DNA of 64,000 nucleotides from Kitasatospora sp. NBC_01287 (GCF_026340565.1 NZ_JAPEPB010000001.1:248001-312000); one strand, 5' to 3'. Positions 33,880-41,720 are shown, counted from the first letter of the stretch. Numbers and translations are program-made. The notes: a model not told the origin generated them from the letters alone.

Positions 33880-36794
33880 GCGTCGGGGCACCGTTCGGTC
33901 GTCGGGGCGGTCGGCTCCGCCGAAGCCGTCAGGCCCGTCGAGTCCGTGGAGTCCGTGGAGTCCGTGGAGTCCGTGGAGTCCGTGGAGTCCGTGGAGTCCG
34001 TCAGGCTCGTCAGGCCCGTCAACGGGTCGTCCCCGGCGGGCAGTTCGATCAGGAACTCGGCCGCGTGGCGCCGCCCGTCCCGGTGGGCGGGGGCCTGGTG
34101 CAGCTCGGGGAGGGCCTCGGTGAGCAGCAGCGGCCGCCCGGTGGCCGCCGCGTGTTCGAAGAGGCGCAGCAGGTGCGGGTGGCCGAAGTCGAGGTACACC
34201 GGCTTGCGGTCCTTGTCGTGCAGCGCGGGGCCGGCGAACCCCTCGGCGGGCCGCTGGGTGAGGGTGCGCAGGAAGCAGCGCAGCGGCAGGCCGTGCGTCT
34301 CACGCCAGCCGTGGACCCGGACCAGGTACCCGGCGTCCGTCTCCCCGGCGGCGCGGGCGGGCGCTCGGCCGCCCGCCACGAACCAGCACGCCCGGCGCAG
34401 CACCACCGACCCAAGGGCGAGCCGGGCCACCCGCCGGGGCGCGTCCGGCGCCGGTGCCGGGGTTCCGGGCCGGCTTGGGCTCGGCGGACCGCTTCGCCAC
34501 AGCTGCGGCCAATCCGACCAGAGGACGTAGGAGGTCTGGCCGAAGGCCTCCACCAGGAGCCGGGCCGGCAGCGGGAGCAGCGGAGTGGCGAGCAGGCCAA
34601 GGTGGAGCGGTCGCACCACCCGGCCGGTGACGCGGTGGACGAGACGGAGCCGCTCTGCCTGCCGATCGTGCACCACCTCCAGGTCGGCGGGGCGGAGCAG
34701 GTGGCCGGATGCCCGGTCCGAGAGGGAGCCGTCCAGGTCGATCGCGTCCCGGGTCGCCGGTGCCCGCTGGTTGAGGGCGCTGCCGAAGACGGCGTCGAAC
34801 TCGGCGTACTGCGCGGCCCCCGGGCCGAGGTCGGGTGCGCCCAGGATGCCGGGGTCCGGTGCGCCGAGGGTGGCGCCGAGCAGCTGGGCGATCCTGCTGC
34901 GGCCGGTGCCGTGGCCGCAGGTGACCGTGTTGAGGACAAGGCCGAGCCCGGCGGGCGTGCCGGGCAGCGCCTGGACGTAGTAGGCGTGGCGGTCACCGGC
35001 GGTGTGCGGGTCGGGCCAGTCGCCGCACAGCGCGCGCACGGCCTGCGGCGCCAGGCGGACCGTGCCGTCGGCGTCCTCGGGCGTGTCCGCGATCAGGCCG
35101 TGCAGCGCGTCCCGCCGCCGCGCGTCGCGCTCGGTCGGGGCGTCCGTGGTCGCGTCGGCCCACCAAGCGCCGAAGTCCCGCAGGAAAGCGGTGAACGGCC
35201 GCCGGAAGCCCGCGCCGTAGGCGGTCACGGCGCGCTGGTGGAGCGCCGCGCGCCGGGGGCCGAGAGTGTCGAAGGGGGCGAGCAGCGCGGGCACCAGGGC
35301 GAGGTCGGCGAGGGCCGGCTGCCAGGCGTCCCGGTCGAGGGTGGCGGCGGTGCCGGTCACCACGGTGTGGTGGAAGTACCGGGTGCCGCCCTCGGGTTCC
35401 TCTCCCGGGCCGAGCAGCCCCAGCCGCCGGGCGGCGTCCGCGGTGCGCGCGTGCAGGGTCGCCGCGATGGCGCGGTGCTCGGCCGGGGCGGCCGACCGGG
35501 CGGCGTCGAGCTGGTCGCGGATCGTCCGCAGGTCGTCCAGCAGGCCGACCAGGCGCTCACCGCGCTCCCCCTCGGGCACCCGCTCGTCGAGCCAGGCGGT
35601 CAGCGCCGTGGCGGTGAGGCGCTGGTCCGGCAGATCGGGGCGGACTTCGAGCAGACCGAGCCGGACCAGCCGCGCCAGCACCGCGTCCACCCGTCCCGCC
35701 CCATCGGCGGAACCGGCGGCGGAACCGCCGGAACCAGCGGCGGAACCGGCGCCGGAACCAGCGGCAGATCCGGTAACAGATCCGGTCGCGGATCCGGCAG
35801 GAGCACCGAGCAGCGCGCGCAGGCCGGCCGGCGTCCCCGCCTCCCGCGCCGCCGCCAGGATCGCCCCGAGCGCGGGCGTGGCCGGCAGCGAGCGCACCTC
35901 GCCCGAGGGCCCGGGGACGGTGAAGAGCCAGTGGTCCCCGTCGGCGGACGGTACCAGGGTGGCCAGCGGGTTGACGCGCAGTCGGACCGCCGCGTCGAGC
36001 TCGGGCAGGTGGGCGAGGGCGGCCGCGATCCGGGAGAGCGGGAGCAGGCCGACCTCGACCACGCCGGCCCTGGCCGTGCTCTCCAGGCGCACGGCGGGGC
36101 CGGTGGCTCCCGTGCTCGCGCCGCTCCCGGCCGCGTGCGCCGTCCAGCGGCCGAAGCCGCCGGCGGCGAAGGTGGTCAGCGGGCTGGGCTTGGCCACCGC
36201 CCTGGCCGCGTACTTCGCCAGCCGCACGGCCGCACGGTCCAGCGGCCGCCGCCCGGACGCGAGGTGCTCGCGGCGCAGCCAGCGCAGCACGTCGTCGTAG
36301 AGGTCCGGGCTGGCGTAACCGAGGCCGACCGCGAACGCGGGGTCCCGCGCGAGTGCGCCCAGGGCCGCGGCGGCCTCCCGGGTCTCCGCGGGCAGGGTGT
36401 GCGTCAGCCGCGCGAACAACTCGTCACGGGTCTGGCGGTGGGCGGCGTGACGGTGGATCCGGTCGGTCAGGTCCGGGCCGACCACCTCCGGCGGCGCCGC
36501 CGCGTCCAGCAGGACGAGGACCCGGGCGCCCTGGTGCACGGCCCGGCGCAGACCGACCAGCCGTGCCTTGTGCGGGCGCGCCCGTTCGGTGCCGATCAGG
36601 GCGTGCAGCGCGTCACCGATCCCGGCGGCGTCGGCGCGGATCGCCCGGTCCGCCGCGACGATCCGCAGCGCGAGGTCGGTGCTCAGCGGGATCCGGGAGC
36701 CGTCCAGGGCGTCGGCGGTGAGTCCCGCGAGGCGCACGCCCACCGGTTCCTGGCCGGTCTGCGCCGCCGACGGGCGCGGTGCGCGGGCCGCCAT
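33873..36794 (-). CDS. LanB-type tRNA-Glu-dependent dehydratase, glutamylation subunit
   Basis: 973 residues from ATG at 36794 (one-base overlap with the dehydrogenase stop, TGATG); the longer open frame upstream shadows the next gene. Lantibiotic-dehydratase N-terminal features: VRLAGLTADALDGSRIPLSTDLALRIVAADRAIRADAAG, ASPDLYDDVLRWLRREHLASGRRPLDRAAVRLAKYAARAVAKPSPLTTFAAGGFGRW, ending in the conserved catalytic-type region LDFGHPHLLRLFEHAAATGRPLLLTEALPEL. It transfers glutamate from glutamyl-tRNA to Ser residues of the core. A Gly/Ser/Ala linker (about residues 335-365) and a C-terminal (DST)7 run from a 9-bp repeat (33940-34002) are low-complexity additions. It is the split-dehydratase partner of the next gene, as TbtB is to TbtC. 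Confidence 0.92.
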   Translation of the reverse strand: MAARAPRPSAAQTGQEPVGVRLAGLTADALDGSRIPLSTDLALRIVAADRAIRADAAGIGDALHALIGTERARPHKARLVGLRRAVHQGARVLVLLDAAAPPEVVGPDLTDRIHRHAAHRQTRDELFARLTHTLPAETREAAAALGALARDPAFAVGLGYASPDLYDDVLRWLRREHLASGRRPLDRAAVRLAKYAARAVAKPSPLTTFAAGGFGRWTAHAAGSGASTGATGPAVRLESTARAGVVEVGLLPLSRIAAALAHLPELDAAVRLRVNPLATLVPSADGDHWLFTVPGPSGEVRSLPATPALGAILAAAREAGTPAGLRALLGAPAGSATGSVTGSAAGSGAGSAAGSGGSAAGSADGAGRVDAVLARLVRLGLLEVRPDLPDQRLTATALTAWLDERVPEGERGERLVGLLDDLRTIRDQLDAARSAAPAEHRAIAATLHARTADAARRLGLLGPGEEPEGGTRYFHHTVVTGTAATLDRDAWQPALADLALVPALLAPFDTLGPRRAALHQRAVTAYGAGFRRPFTAFLRDFGAWWADATTDAPTERDARRRDALHGLIADTPEDADGTVRLAPQAVRALCGDWPDPHTAGDRHAYYVQALPGTPAGLGLVLNTVTCGHGTGRSRIAQLLGATLGAPDPGILGAPDLGPGAAQYAEFDAVFGSALNQRAPATRDAIDLDGSLSDRASGHLLRPADLEVVHDRQAERLRLVHRVTGRVVRPLHLGLLATPLLPLPARLLVEAFGQTSYVLWSDWPQLWRSGPPSPSRPGTPAPAPDAPRRVARLALGSVVLRRACWFVAGGRAPARAAGETDAGYLVRVHGWRETHGLPLRCFLRTLTQRPAEGFAGPALHDKDRKPVYLDFGHPHLLRLFEHAAATGRPLLLTEALPELHQAPAHRDGRRHAAEFLIELPAGDDPLTGLTSLTDSTDSTDSTDSTDSTDSTDSTGLTASAEPTAPTTERCPDAC
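33940..34002. repeat. 9-bp tandem repeat encoding (DST)7
   Basis: Seven units of GAGTCCGTG, the last GAGTCCGTC, near the 3' end of the LanB-type gene. In-frame, so changes in copy number would not disrupt the protein. Confidence 0.93.
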
Positions 36795-38185
36795 CAGAAC
36801 ACCACCGGGAGCCGGAAGCCGGCGGCCGGCTTCGCCGCGCCGATCGCCACCTGGAACAGCACGGTCTCCTCGTCGACGGTCAGGCCGAGCAGTCGCTCGG
36901 CGGTGGCGGCGTCGTAGCCGTTGTGCACCCGGGCGGTCAGTCCGTGGCGCGCCGCGACCACGCACACCAGGTGGGCAGCCGCCCCCGCGCTCAGGTGCAG
37001 CTGACGGAACGCGTCCGCGCCGGAGCGGGCGAGCGCGGTGCCGCGCCGCACGGCCAGGTAGGCGACGCAGGCGACGGTGCGGAAGTTCAGCGACACCCGC
37101 CCCTCGGTCTGCCCGATCCGTTCGAGCAGCGGCACCGGGTCGCCGTCCCGGACCGGCCGCCAGTGGTCGCCGGTGTGGACGTAGTGCCCGGCAGGCGTGC
37201 CGGCGACCTGACGGACCAGCAGGTGGCAGGAGAAGTCCGCGGAGGGTGCGGTGGCGAGGGCGGCGCCGAGGTCGTCGAGCAGCGCGCGCGGGGCGGCCAC
37301 CGGTTCGGGGTCGAAGATCGCGGCACCGGAGTGGCGGGCGCGCAGCACGGCGGCCGCGTCCGGCGGGATCCACGGCCGGCGCGCCTCGGGTGCCCCGGGC
37401 ACGGCGGCCTGCGGCGCGGACCCGGTCGGCGGGGCGTCACCCAGTTCCAGATACCCCATCGGGTGCTCTCCGGCGGGCGTCCAGCCGTCGCAGAGGGCGA
37501 GCAGGATCTCGCGGTCGAGCCCCGGCCGGGTGCGCAGGCCGAGCGCGGCGGCCACCAGGTGCACGGCGCCGAGCAGCATCCCCGCCTCCTGCGCGCAGAG
37601 TCGTGGGGCGTAGTCGCCGTAGAGCTGGGCCGTGCGGGCGAACCGGCTGGTGATCACCAGGAACCGGGCCGACCCGGCGCCGCCCGGCGGGTCCGTGGCA
37701 GCTTCGTCTCCCACCGCTCCTTGCAGCAGGGCGAGTTGGTGGTGCAGCGGGTCGAAGCGGTACACCGCGGCCGCGCGGTGTCCGCCGCCCGGGGCGGGCA
37801 CGACCAGGGAGAGCTCACTCGGGTAGCGGCAGCGCGCGGAGGCTACGGCGCGGTGCAGCGGCCAGCCGCCCGGGGTCAGGTCGTGCTGGATCAGGCCGCA
37901 GGAGTAGTGCAGCAGCGCGGCGAGGACGGCCGGGTCCGCCAGGCCCGCCGGTCCGGCCGACCGGCCCCGGCGCACGGGCCGCAGGCGCAGCGGCGGCGCG
38001 GCCAGCGGGAAGCGCCGCCCGCCGGGGAGCCCAGCGGGGAGCACGACCGGATCGGCCTCGGCCGCGCCGGGAGCAGCCCCTGGAGCACTCGCCCCGGTGG
38101 CGAGCGTGGCGGGGATCGACCGGCGGGAGTAGACCGCCTCCGACCACAGGGTCAGCGGGAACGGGTGCGGGGTCATCGCGTTCAC
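36794..38185 (-). CDS. SagB-type dehydrogenase with two nitroreductase-like halves (copy 1)
   Basis: 463 residues; start ATG overlaps the upstream stop (ATGA), an internal ATG three codons on being the alternative. Half one (about 1-240): VYSRRSIPATLA, LHYSCGLIQHDLTPGGWPLHRAVASARCRYPSELSLVVP and RTAQLYGDYAPRLCAQEAGMLLGAVHLVAAALGL. Half two (about 270-460): VLRARHSGAAIF, FRTVACVAYLAVRRGTALARSGADAFRQLHLSAGAAAHLVCVVAARHGLTARVHNG. Both are FMN-nitroreductase-like as in azoline dehydrogenases. It lies between the leader-binding protein and the dehydratase, the position of the thiazoline oxidase in several thiopeptide clusters. It differs strongly from copy 2, so it is not a recent duplicate. Confidence 0.86.
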   Translation of the reverse strand: MNAMTPHPFPLTLWSEAVYSRRSIPATLATGASAPGAAPGAAEADPVVLPAGLPGGRRFPLAAPPLRLRPVRRGRSAGPAGLADPAVLAALLHYSCGLIQHDLTPGGWPLHRAVASARCRYPSELSLVVPAPGGGHRAAAVYRFDPLHHQLALLQGAVGDEAATDPPGGAGSARFLVITSRFARTAQLYGDYAPRLCAQEAGMLLGAVHLVAAALGLRTRPGLDREILLALCDGWTPAGEHPMGYLELGDAPPTGSAPQAAVPGAPEARRPWIPPDAAAVLRARHSGAAIFDPEPVAAPRALLDDLGAALATAPSADFSCHLLVRQVAGTPAGHYVHTGDHWRPVRDGDPVPLLERIGQTEGRVSLNFRTVACVAYLAVRRGTALARSGADAFRQLHLSAGAAAHLVCVVAARHGLTARVHNGYDAATAERLLGLTVDEETVLFQVAIGAAKPAAGFRLPVVF

Positions 38186-39192
38186 ACCGGCCGGGCCGGT
38201 TCGGTGGGCACGAACCGCGCGGTCGCCAGGTCCAGCACCGCCGCGCCGGAGGCCGCCGGCGCCCCACCCGCGCCCGCGCCCGCCCCCGCGGACTCGGACT
38301 CGGACTCGGACTCGTCGAGTCCCGCCACCTGGCGCAGCAGGTGCAGGCAGAGCTGGTTGGCCGCGAGCGCCGCGACAGGACCGCCCAGGTAGGGGCTCGG
38401 CCGCTCCTCGCCCTCCCCGGCGGACCCGCCGTCCGGCCAGGGCGCTGACGTGTCGTCAAGTCGGGACACCGCGCTGATCAGCACCCGCGGTCCCGAGACG
38501 ACCGCCTGCCCGTACCAGGCCCCGGAGCGCGCCGCCAGCGCGCGGGCCCGGACCTGCGCCTCCCGGTCGGGCGCGTCCGCGCCGAGCAGTAACGTGCCAA
38601 TACCCTGGATCGGTTCAGAGAGATCTCCAGGTATTTCTTCGTAGCGGAAACATCCGCCAGCGGCGCGGAGGAGTTCGACGCATTCGCGCAGTCGCGCCAT
38701 ATCCGTCCCGGGTCCGCCGCGATCGCCGCTTCGTGGGACAAGGAGGCGGACGTGCTCAATTCCGGACGCGAGCAATGCGAGAACCAGCGCACTCGCCAAG
38801 TGGCCGGACCCCGCCACCACGGGTGAGCACGTTCGATAACGTTCGAAGCGGCCCTCGGGAGAGTCGGACCGCAGCGCGATGAAGTCGATCATCGCGGCGT
38901 GCTGGGCACGGACCCGCGGGCTCAGCGTGTGCGGCAGATCGGCGCCGGCGTCGCGCACGAAGCCTTCCCGCAGCAGCAGTTCGACCAGCGTGCGGACGTG
39001 CTGCGCCGCCTGCGGCGGCAGGTCCGCGACGAGTTCGCCGACACTGCGGCTACCGTCCAGGAACGGCCGCAGCCGTTCGAGCCAGGGGTAGAGACCGGGC
39101 GCCGGGAGAGCGACCGTGTGCCGCGGCCCGCGGATCACCACGCCCTGTTCGGAGGGCAGCAGATGGGTGTCGGGAAGCAGTCTGGGCCTCAT
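38182..39192 (-). CDS. RRE/Ocin-ThiF-like leader-binding protein (copy 1)
   Basis: 336 residues; ATG at 39192 with GAGGGGAG five bases upstream, so the longer frame is not used. The PqqD-like winged helix is in residues 1-85 (MRPRLLPDTHLLPSEQGVVIRG, YPWLERLRPFLDGSRSVGELVADL, LVELLLREGFVRDAG), followed by an E1-like Rossmann segment (VVAGSGHLASALVLALLASGIEHVRLLVPRSGDRGGPGTDMARL). The N-terminus is clearly homologous to that of the 501-residue protein at 28691-30196. A Ser/Glu then Gly/Ala run (SESESESAGAGAGAGG) precedes the end. It is the first gene of the biosynthetic operon and reads away from the precursor. Likely job: grip the leader and deliver the core to modifying enzymes. Confidence 0.85.
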   Translation of the reverse strand: MRPRLLPDTHLLPSEQGVVIRGPRHTVALPAPGLYPWLERLRPFLDGSRSVGELVADLPPQAAQHVRTLVELLLREGFVRDAGADLPHTLSPRVRAQHAAMIDFIALRSDSPEGRFERYRTCSPVVAGSGHLASALVLALLASGIEHVRLLVPRSGDRGGPGTDMARLRECVELLRAAGGCFRYEEIPGDLSEPIQGIGTLLLGADAPDREAQVRARALAARSGAWYGQAVVSGPRVLISAVSRLDDTSAPWPDGGSAGEGEERPSPYLGGPVAALAANQLCLHLLRQVAGLDESESESESAGAGAGAGGAPAASGAAVLDLATARFVPTEPARPV

Positions 39193-39315
39193 CACCACTC
39201 CCCTCGGGATTGCGGCGGGATAGCGCTCCCGTACGTACGGGAACCTCGGCCAAAGCGCCGCCGACGGCTGGTCGACTGCCGACACTAGCCGAGCGAAGTG
39301 GTCTAGTCCAAGCCC

Positions 39316-39344
39316 TTCACACCGCCGAAATACTCAACTAGTGT
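39316..39344 (+). promoter_or_regulatory. Predicted promoter of the thiopeptide precursor gene
   Basis: TTCACA (39316-39321), a 17-bp spacer, and TAGTGT (39339-39344) give a good match to a vegetative-type actinomycete promoter. A start near 39351 would leave a 60-nt leader that begins inside the inverted repeat at 39347-39377. The region is noticeably AT-richer than its surroundings. Confidence 0.55.
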
Positions 39345-39346
39345 CC

Positions 39347-39377
39347 GAAGCCGGACGCCAATACGGCGTCCGGCTTC
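39347..39377. promoter_or_regulatory. Perfect 13-bp inverted repeat in precursor leader region
   Basis: GAAGCCGGACGCC (39347-39359), loop AATAC, GGCGTCCGGCTTC (39365-39377). It sits just after the predicted -10 element, 33 bp ahead of the precursor ATG. It may be an operator blocking transcription, or form a stable 5' mRNA hairpin. It could also act as a terminator on the opposite strand, but nothing is transcribed toward it from the right. Confidence 0.7.
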
Positions 39378-39410
39378 TGACACCCACTCAGATGAGAATT
39401 GGAGGGTCTG

Positions 39411-39602
39411 ATGAACGAGTTCAAGGACGGTTCGCCGTCGCTGGCGGCGGCGGTTGCCGACCTCGCGCTGGAGCTCGACGTGGCCTCGCTGGCCGGCGAC
39501 GAGCACGGCCTGTCGCTCACGGCGGGCCACGGCATGACCGAGGCCAGTGCGTCCTTCTGCTGCGCCCCGCCGCCGAACTGCTGCAACTGCAGCTGTTCCT
39601 GA
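39411..39602 (+). CDS. Thiopeptide precursor peptide
   Basis: 63 residues; ATG preceded by GGAGG at 39401-39405 (spacing 5). The leader is acidic and ends with LTAGHGMTEASA; thiomuracin and GE2270 precursors (TbtA, PbtA) end their leaders LTAGHGM(T/P)EVGA, so the core is taken as SFCCAPPPNCCNCSCS (16 residues). It holds six cysteines for thiazoles and three serines. Ser1 and Ser14 fit the pyridine-forming pair: Ser14 is flanked as C-S-C-S, like the second serine of thiomuracin. Residue 2 is Phe and not Cys, a feature shared in kind with lactazole (Trp2). A Pro triplet lies in the middle. It has its own promoter and terminator and is transcribed divergently from the enzyme operon. A more N-terminal cleavage (core SASF...) cannot be excluded. 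Confidence 0.93.
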   Translation: MNEFKDGSPSLAAAVADLALELDVASLAGDEHGLSLTAGHGMTEASASFCCAPPPNCCNCSCS

Positions 39603-39610
39603 TACTGGTC

Positions 39611-39643
39611 GCGTGCCGGGCGGGGTCAGTCCGCCCGGCACGC
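39611..39643 (+). terminator. Terminator hairpin after precursor gene
   Basis: GCGTGCCGGGCGG (39611-39623), 7-nt loop, CCGCCCGGCACGC (39631-39643): perfect 13-bp stem 8 bp past the precursor stop. No T-run, as usual in streptomycetes. Confidence 0.85.
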
Positions 39644-39728
39644 GCTGGATCAATCTAGTACTCCCGCCGGACTCCTCCGCCCGCAGGTCGTCGACCAGTG
39701 GAGGCGGGGCTCCGGCGGGAGCCGCGGT

Positions 39729-39755
39729 GCCGCCGCGGACCGCGTCCGCGGCGGC
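39729..39755. terminator. 12-bp GC stem-loop downstream of minus-strand gene
   Basis: GCCGCCGCGGAC (39729-39740), loop CGC, GTCCGCGGCGGC (39744-39755), located 70-96 bp past the stop of the gene at 39825. Likely terminator for that gene; it could also back up the precursor terminator. Confidence 0.65.
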
Positions 39756-39780
39756 GACCCGTCAAGATCAGCCGGACCGC

Positions 39781-39840
39781 TACTCCTCGTACCGCTCCTC
39801 GCCGTACCGCTCCTCGCCGTACCGCTACTCCTCGTACCGC
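39781..39840. repeat. 15-bp tandem repeat spanning a stop codon (RYEE/RYGEE)
   Basis: On the minus strand the last codons of the gene ending at 39825 read SSRYEE-stop, and the same frame continues RYGEE-RYGEE-RYEE-stop. The repeat includes a duplicated TAG, so the present stop appears to be one unit of an expanded repeat. Confidence 0.85.
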
Positions 39841-40556
39841 GACGACAGTTCGGCGTCCGGCGCCAGCCGCAGGCCGGCCAGGGCGAGGAAGTCGGCGAGC
39901 TCGATGCGGCCGCCCCCCGTACCGTCGTGCCACTCGGTCCAGAGTCTGGATCCCTCGCCGTCCCACGTGTCGGGATCGTCGCTCGGCTGCTGCTCGACGC
40001 TCCCCTCGCCGTGCCGGTACCGCAGGTACAGGTACTGGCCACCAGTGGTCCAGGCGTCCCACTGGGACGGGCAGGCGTGGCAGGTCAGCACCACCCTGGC
40101 CAGGATCACGTCCTCGTGCAGCTGGGCCTCGACGGGACCCAGGTACCGGTCGTGGGCGAGGACGAGCTCGTCGTCGAGCGCGAGCAGGCGCACGCTCCCG
40201 CCGGGGAACTGGAGCGTGAGGCCGGCGACGAAGTCCGCCCGGGCGTCCCGGTGGTGGATCTCCCGGACGGATCGGATCGCCTGGCCGACGAACCGGGTCA
40301 GCGGCACGTCCGGCGAGTCGTCCGCGAGCGTGACCTGGCCGTGCGGCTCCATCGAGTAGAGCTCGCGGGGCCGGTCGACCCTCAGCGACAGGCCTGTCCC
40401 TGGCGTGTGGAAGAGGACCGGTCCGAGGCCCTCCAGGTGCAGCCACAGGTGGAGCAGTGACGGCTCGTCCGCACCGTCGTGGTGCCAGGCCGCGGTCACC
40501 CGCAGCAGCCGCTTGCCGATCAGGTCGGCGATGAAGAACTCCTCGTCCCCGGTCAT
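39825..40556 (-). CDS. Hypothetical protein
   Basis: 243 residues from the ATG at 40556 with GGGCGG upstream. No family is recognised. The protein is acidic and beta-rich in appearance (IADLIGKRLLRVTAAWHHDGADEPSLLHLWLHLEGLGPVLFHTPGTGLSLRVD), with repeated patterns of short strands such as LTLQFPGGSVRLLALDDELVLAHDRY, and only a few cysteines (HACPSQW). It has no signal peptide or membrane segment. It lies between the thiopeptide precursor and the SRAP gene on the opposite strand from both, so a link to thiopeptide biosynthesis or immunity cannot be argued beyond proximity. Its C-terminus coincides with the RYEE repeat. Confidence 0.75.
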   Translation of the reverse strand: MTGDEEFFIADLIGKRLLRVTAAWHHDGADEPSLLHLWLHLEGLGPVLFHTPGTGLSLRVDRPRELYSMEPHGQVTLADDSPDVPLTRFVGQAIRSVREIHHRDARADFVAGLTLQFPGGSVRLLALDDELVLAHDRYLGPVEAQLHEDVILARVVLTCHACPSQWDAWTTGGQYLYLRYRHGEGSVEQQPSDDPDTWDGEGSRLWTEWHDGTGGGRIELADFLALAGLRLAPDAELSSRYEE

Positions 40557-40699
40557 CCGCCCATGCTCACACGGCCCCCGCCGCCGGGACACCTGATTTG
40601 GGCGTCGGGCCCACTCACCCCGCGCCGGGCCCACTGGCACATACTGGGAGCCTGCGACGGATCAGATCGGCTCTTCAACACGCGGACGGTATCGAGAAC

Positions 40700-41446
40700 A
40701 TGTGTGGTCGCTTCGTCTCCACCAGCACCCCGCAGGACCTGGTCAACCTGTTCGGTGTCACCAGCTGGGACCCCGCCGAGACCCTGGCGCCCAGCTGGAA
40801 CACCGCGCCCACCGACCCGGTCCGGGCCGTCCTGGAGCGGGTCGACCGGGAGAGCGGCGAGCTGTCGCGGCTGCTGCGCCCGCTGCGGTGGGGGCTGGTG
40901 CCGTCCTGGGCGAAGGACCCGGGCGGCGGCGCGCGGATGATCAACGCGCGTGCCGAGACCGTCCACGAGAAGCCGGCCTTCCGCAAGGCCTTCGCCACCC
41001 GGCGCTGCCTGCTGCCCGCCGACGGCTACTACGAGTGGGTCGCCGTGCCTGCCACGGACGGCCGGAAGGCCTACAAGCAGCCCTACTTCATCGCCCCGGC
41101 CGACGGCACCCTGCTGGCGATGGCCGGACTGTACGAGTTCTGGCGCGACCCCACCCGCCCCGAGGACGACCCGCTCGCCTGGCTGACCACCACCACGATC
41201 ATCACCACCCAGGCACGCGACGACGCCGGGCGGGTGCACGACCGGATGCCGCTCATCATCGACCCCGCCGACCTGGACGCCTGGCTCGACCCCGCCCACA
41301 GCGACCCGCGCGAGCTCCAGCAGCTCCTGCACACGCCCGCCAACGGCCACCTCATCGCCCGCCCGGTCGTCACCACCGTCAACAGCGTCCGCAACAACGG
41401 GCCCGAGTTGCTGACCGAGGCCCTTGACGCGCCCCCGCTCACCTGA
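40700..41446 (+). CDS. SRAP (YedK/HMCES-like) abasic-site-binding protein
   Basis: 248 residues; the ATG is fixed by the invariant MCGRFVS, where Cys2 becomes the N-terminal nucleophile that crosslinks to abasic sites in single-stranded DNA. Other family marks: LAPSWNTAPTDPVRAVL, RWGLVPSWAKDP, MINARAETVHEKPAFRKAF, RRCLLPADGYYEWV, FAGLYE-like MAGLYEFW and the HDRMPLII motif with catalytic His. Length is typical. It protects abasic sites at replication forks. Monocistronic, divergent from the hypothetical gene. There is no clear Shine-Dalgarno sequence (the nearest is a weak ACGG). Confidence 0.95.
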   Translation: MCGRFVSTSTPQDLVNLFGVTSWDPAETLAPSWNTAPTDPVRAVLERVDRESGELSRLLRPLRWGLVPSWAKDPGGGARMINARAETVHEKPAFRKAFATRRCLLPADGYYEWVAVPATDGRKAYKQPYFIAPADGTLLAMAGLYEFWRDPTRPEDDPLAWLTTTTIITTQARDDAGRVHDRMPLIIDPADLDAWLDPAHSDPRELQQLLHTPANGHLIARPVVTTVNSVRNNGPELLTEALDAPPLT

Positions 41447-41642
41447 CGAGGCGTCAGGTCGGTGCGGGGGAACCGAGCGGTGGCACGGGTGGGGGCGACG
41501 CGTGGCCCCCTGACCGCCACTGCGAGGGCTGCGGCCGGCACCGCGACGCGAGGACCGGGCGGCGACAGCGCGCCGAGCGGGCACCGATGTGCGACGTTGG
41601 TTAGCAGGGGGCGAGAGGCGCAGCAGCGAGAGAGGAGCGGGC

Positions 41643-41720
41643 ATGTCATCGAAGCGACGCCGCAAGAAGAAGGCCCGCCGCAAGCACGCCGCCAACCACG
41701 GCAAGCGGCCCCAGTGCTGA
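41643..41720 (+). CDS. Micro-protein similar to ribosomal protein bL37
   Basis: 25 residues, strongly basic: after MSSK comes a run of Arg/Lys, then KARRKHAANHGKRPQC. GAGAGGAG precedes the ATG. The RK-rich start and the ending HxxNHGKRP closely resemble bL37, the small actinobacterial large-subunit protein first seen in mycobacterial ribosome structures. Function is inferred from this short similarity. The 196-bp region upstream shows no other gene. Confidence 0.75.
   Translation: MSSKRRRKKKARRKHAANHGKRPQC

Noticed and set aside
36794..38185. Reading this gene as a single-domain nitroreductase with a start deep inside
   Set aside because: Stop-start overlap with the upstream gene and recognisable conserved patterns in the first half support the full-length protein.
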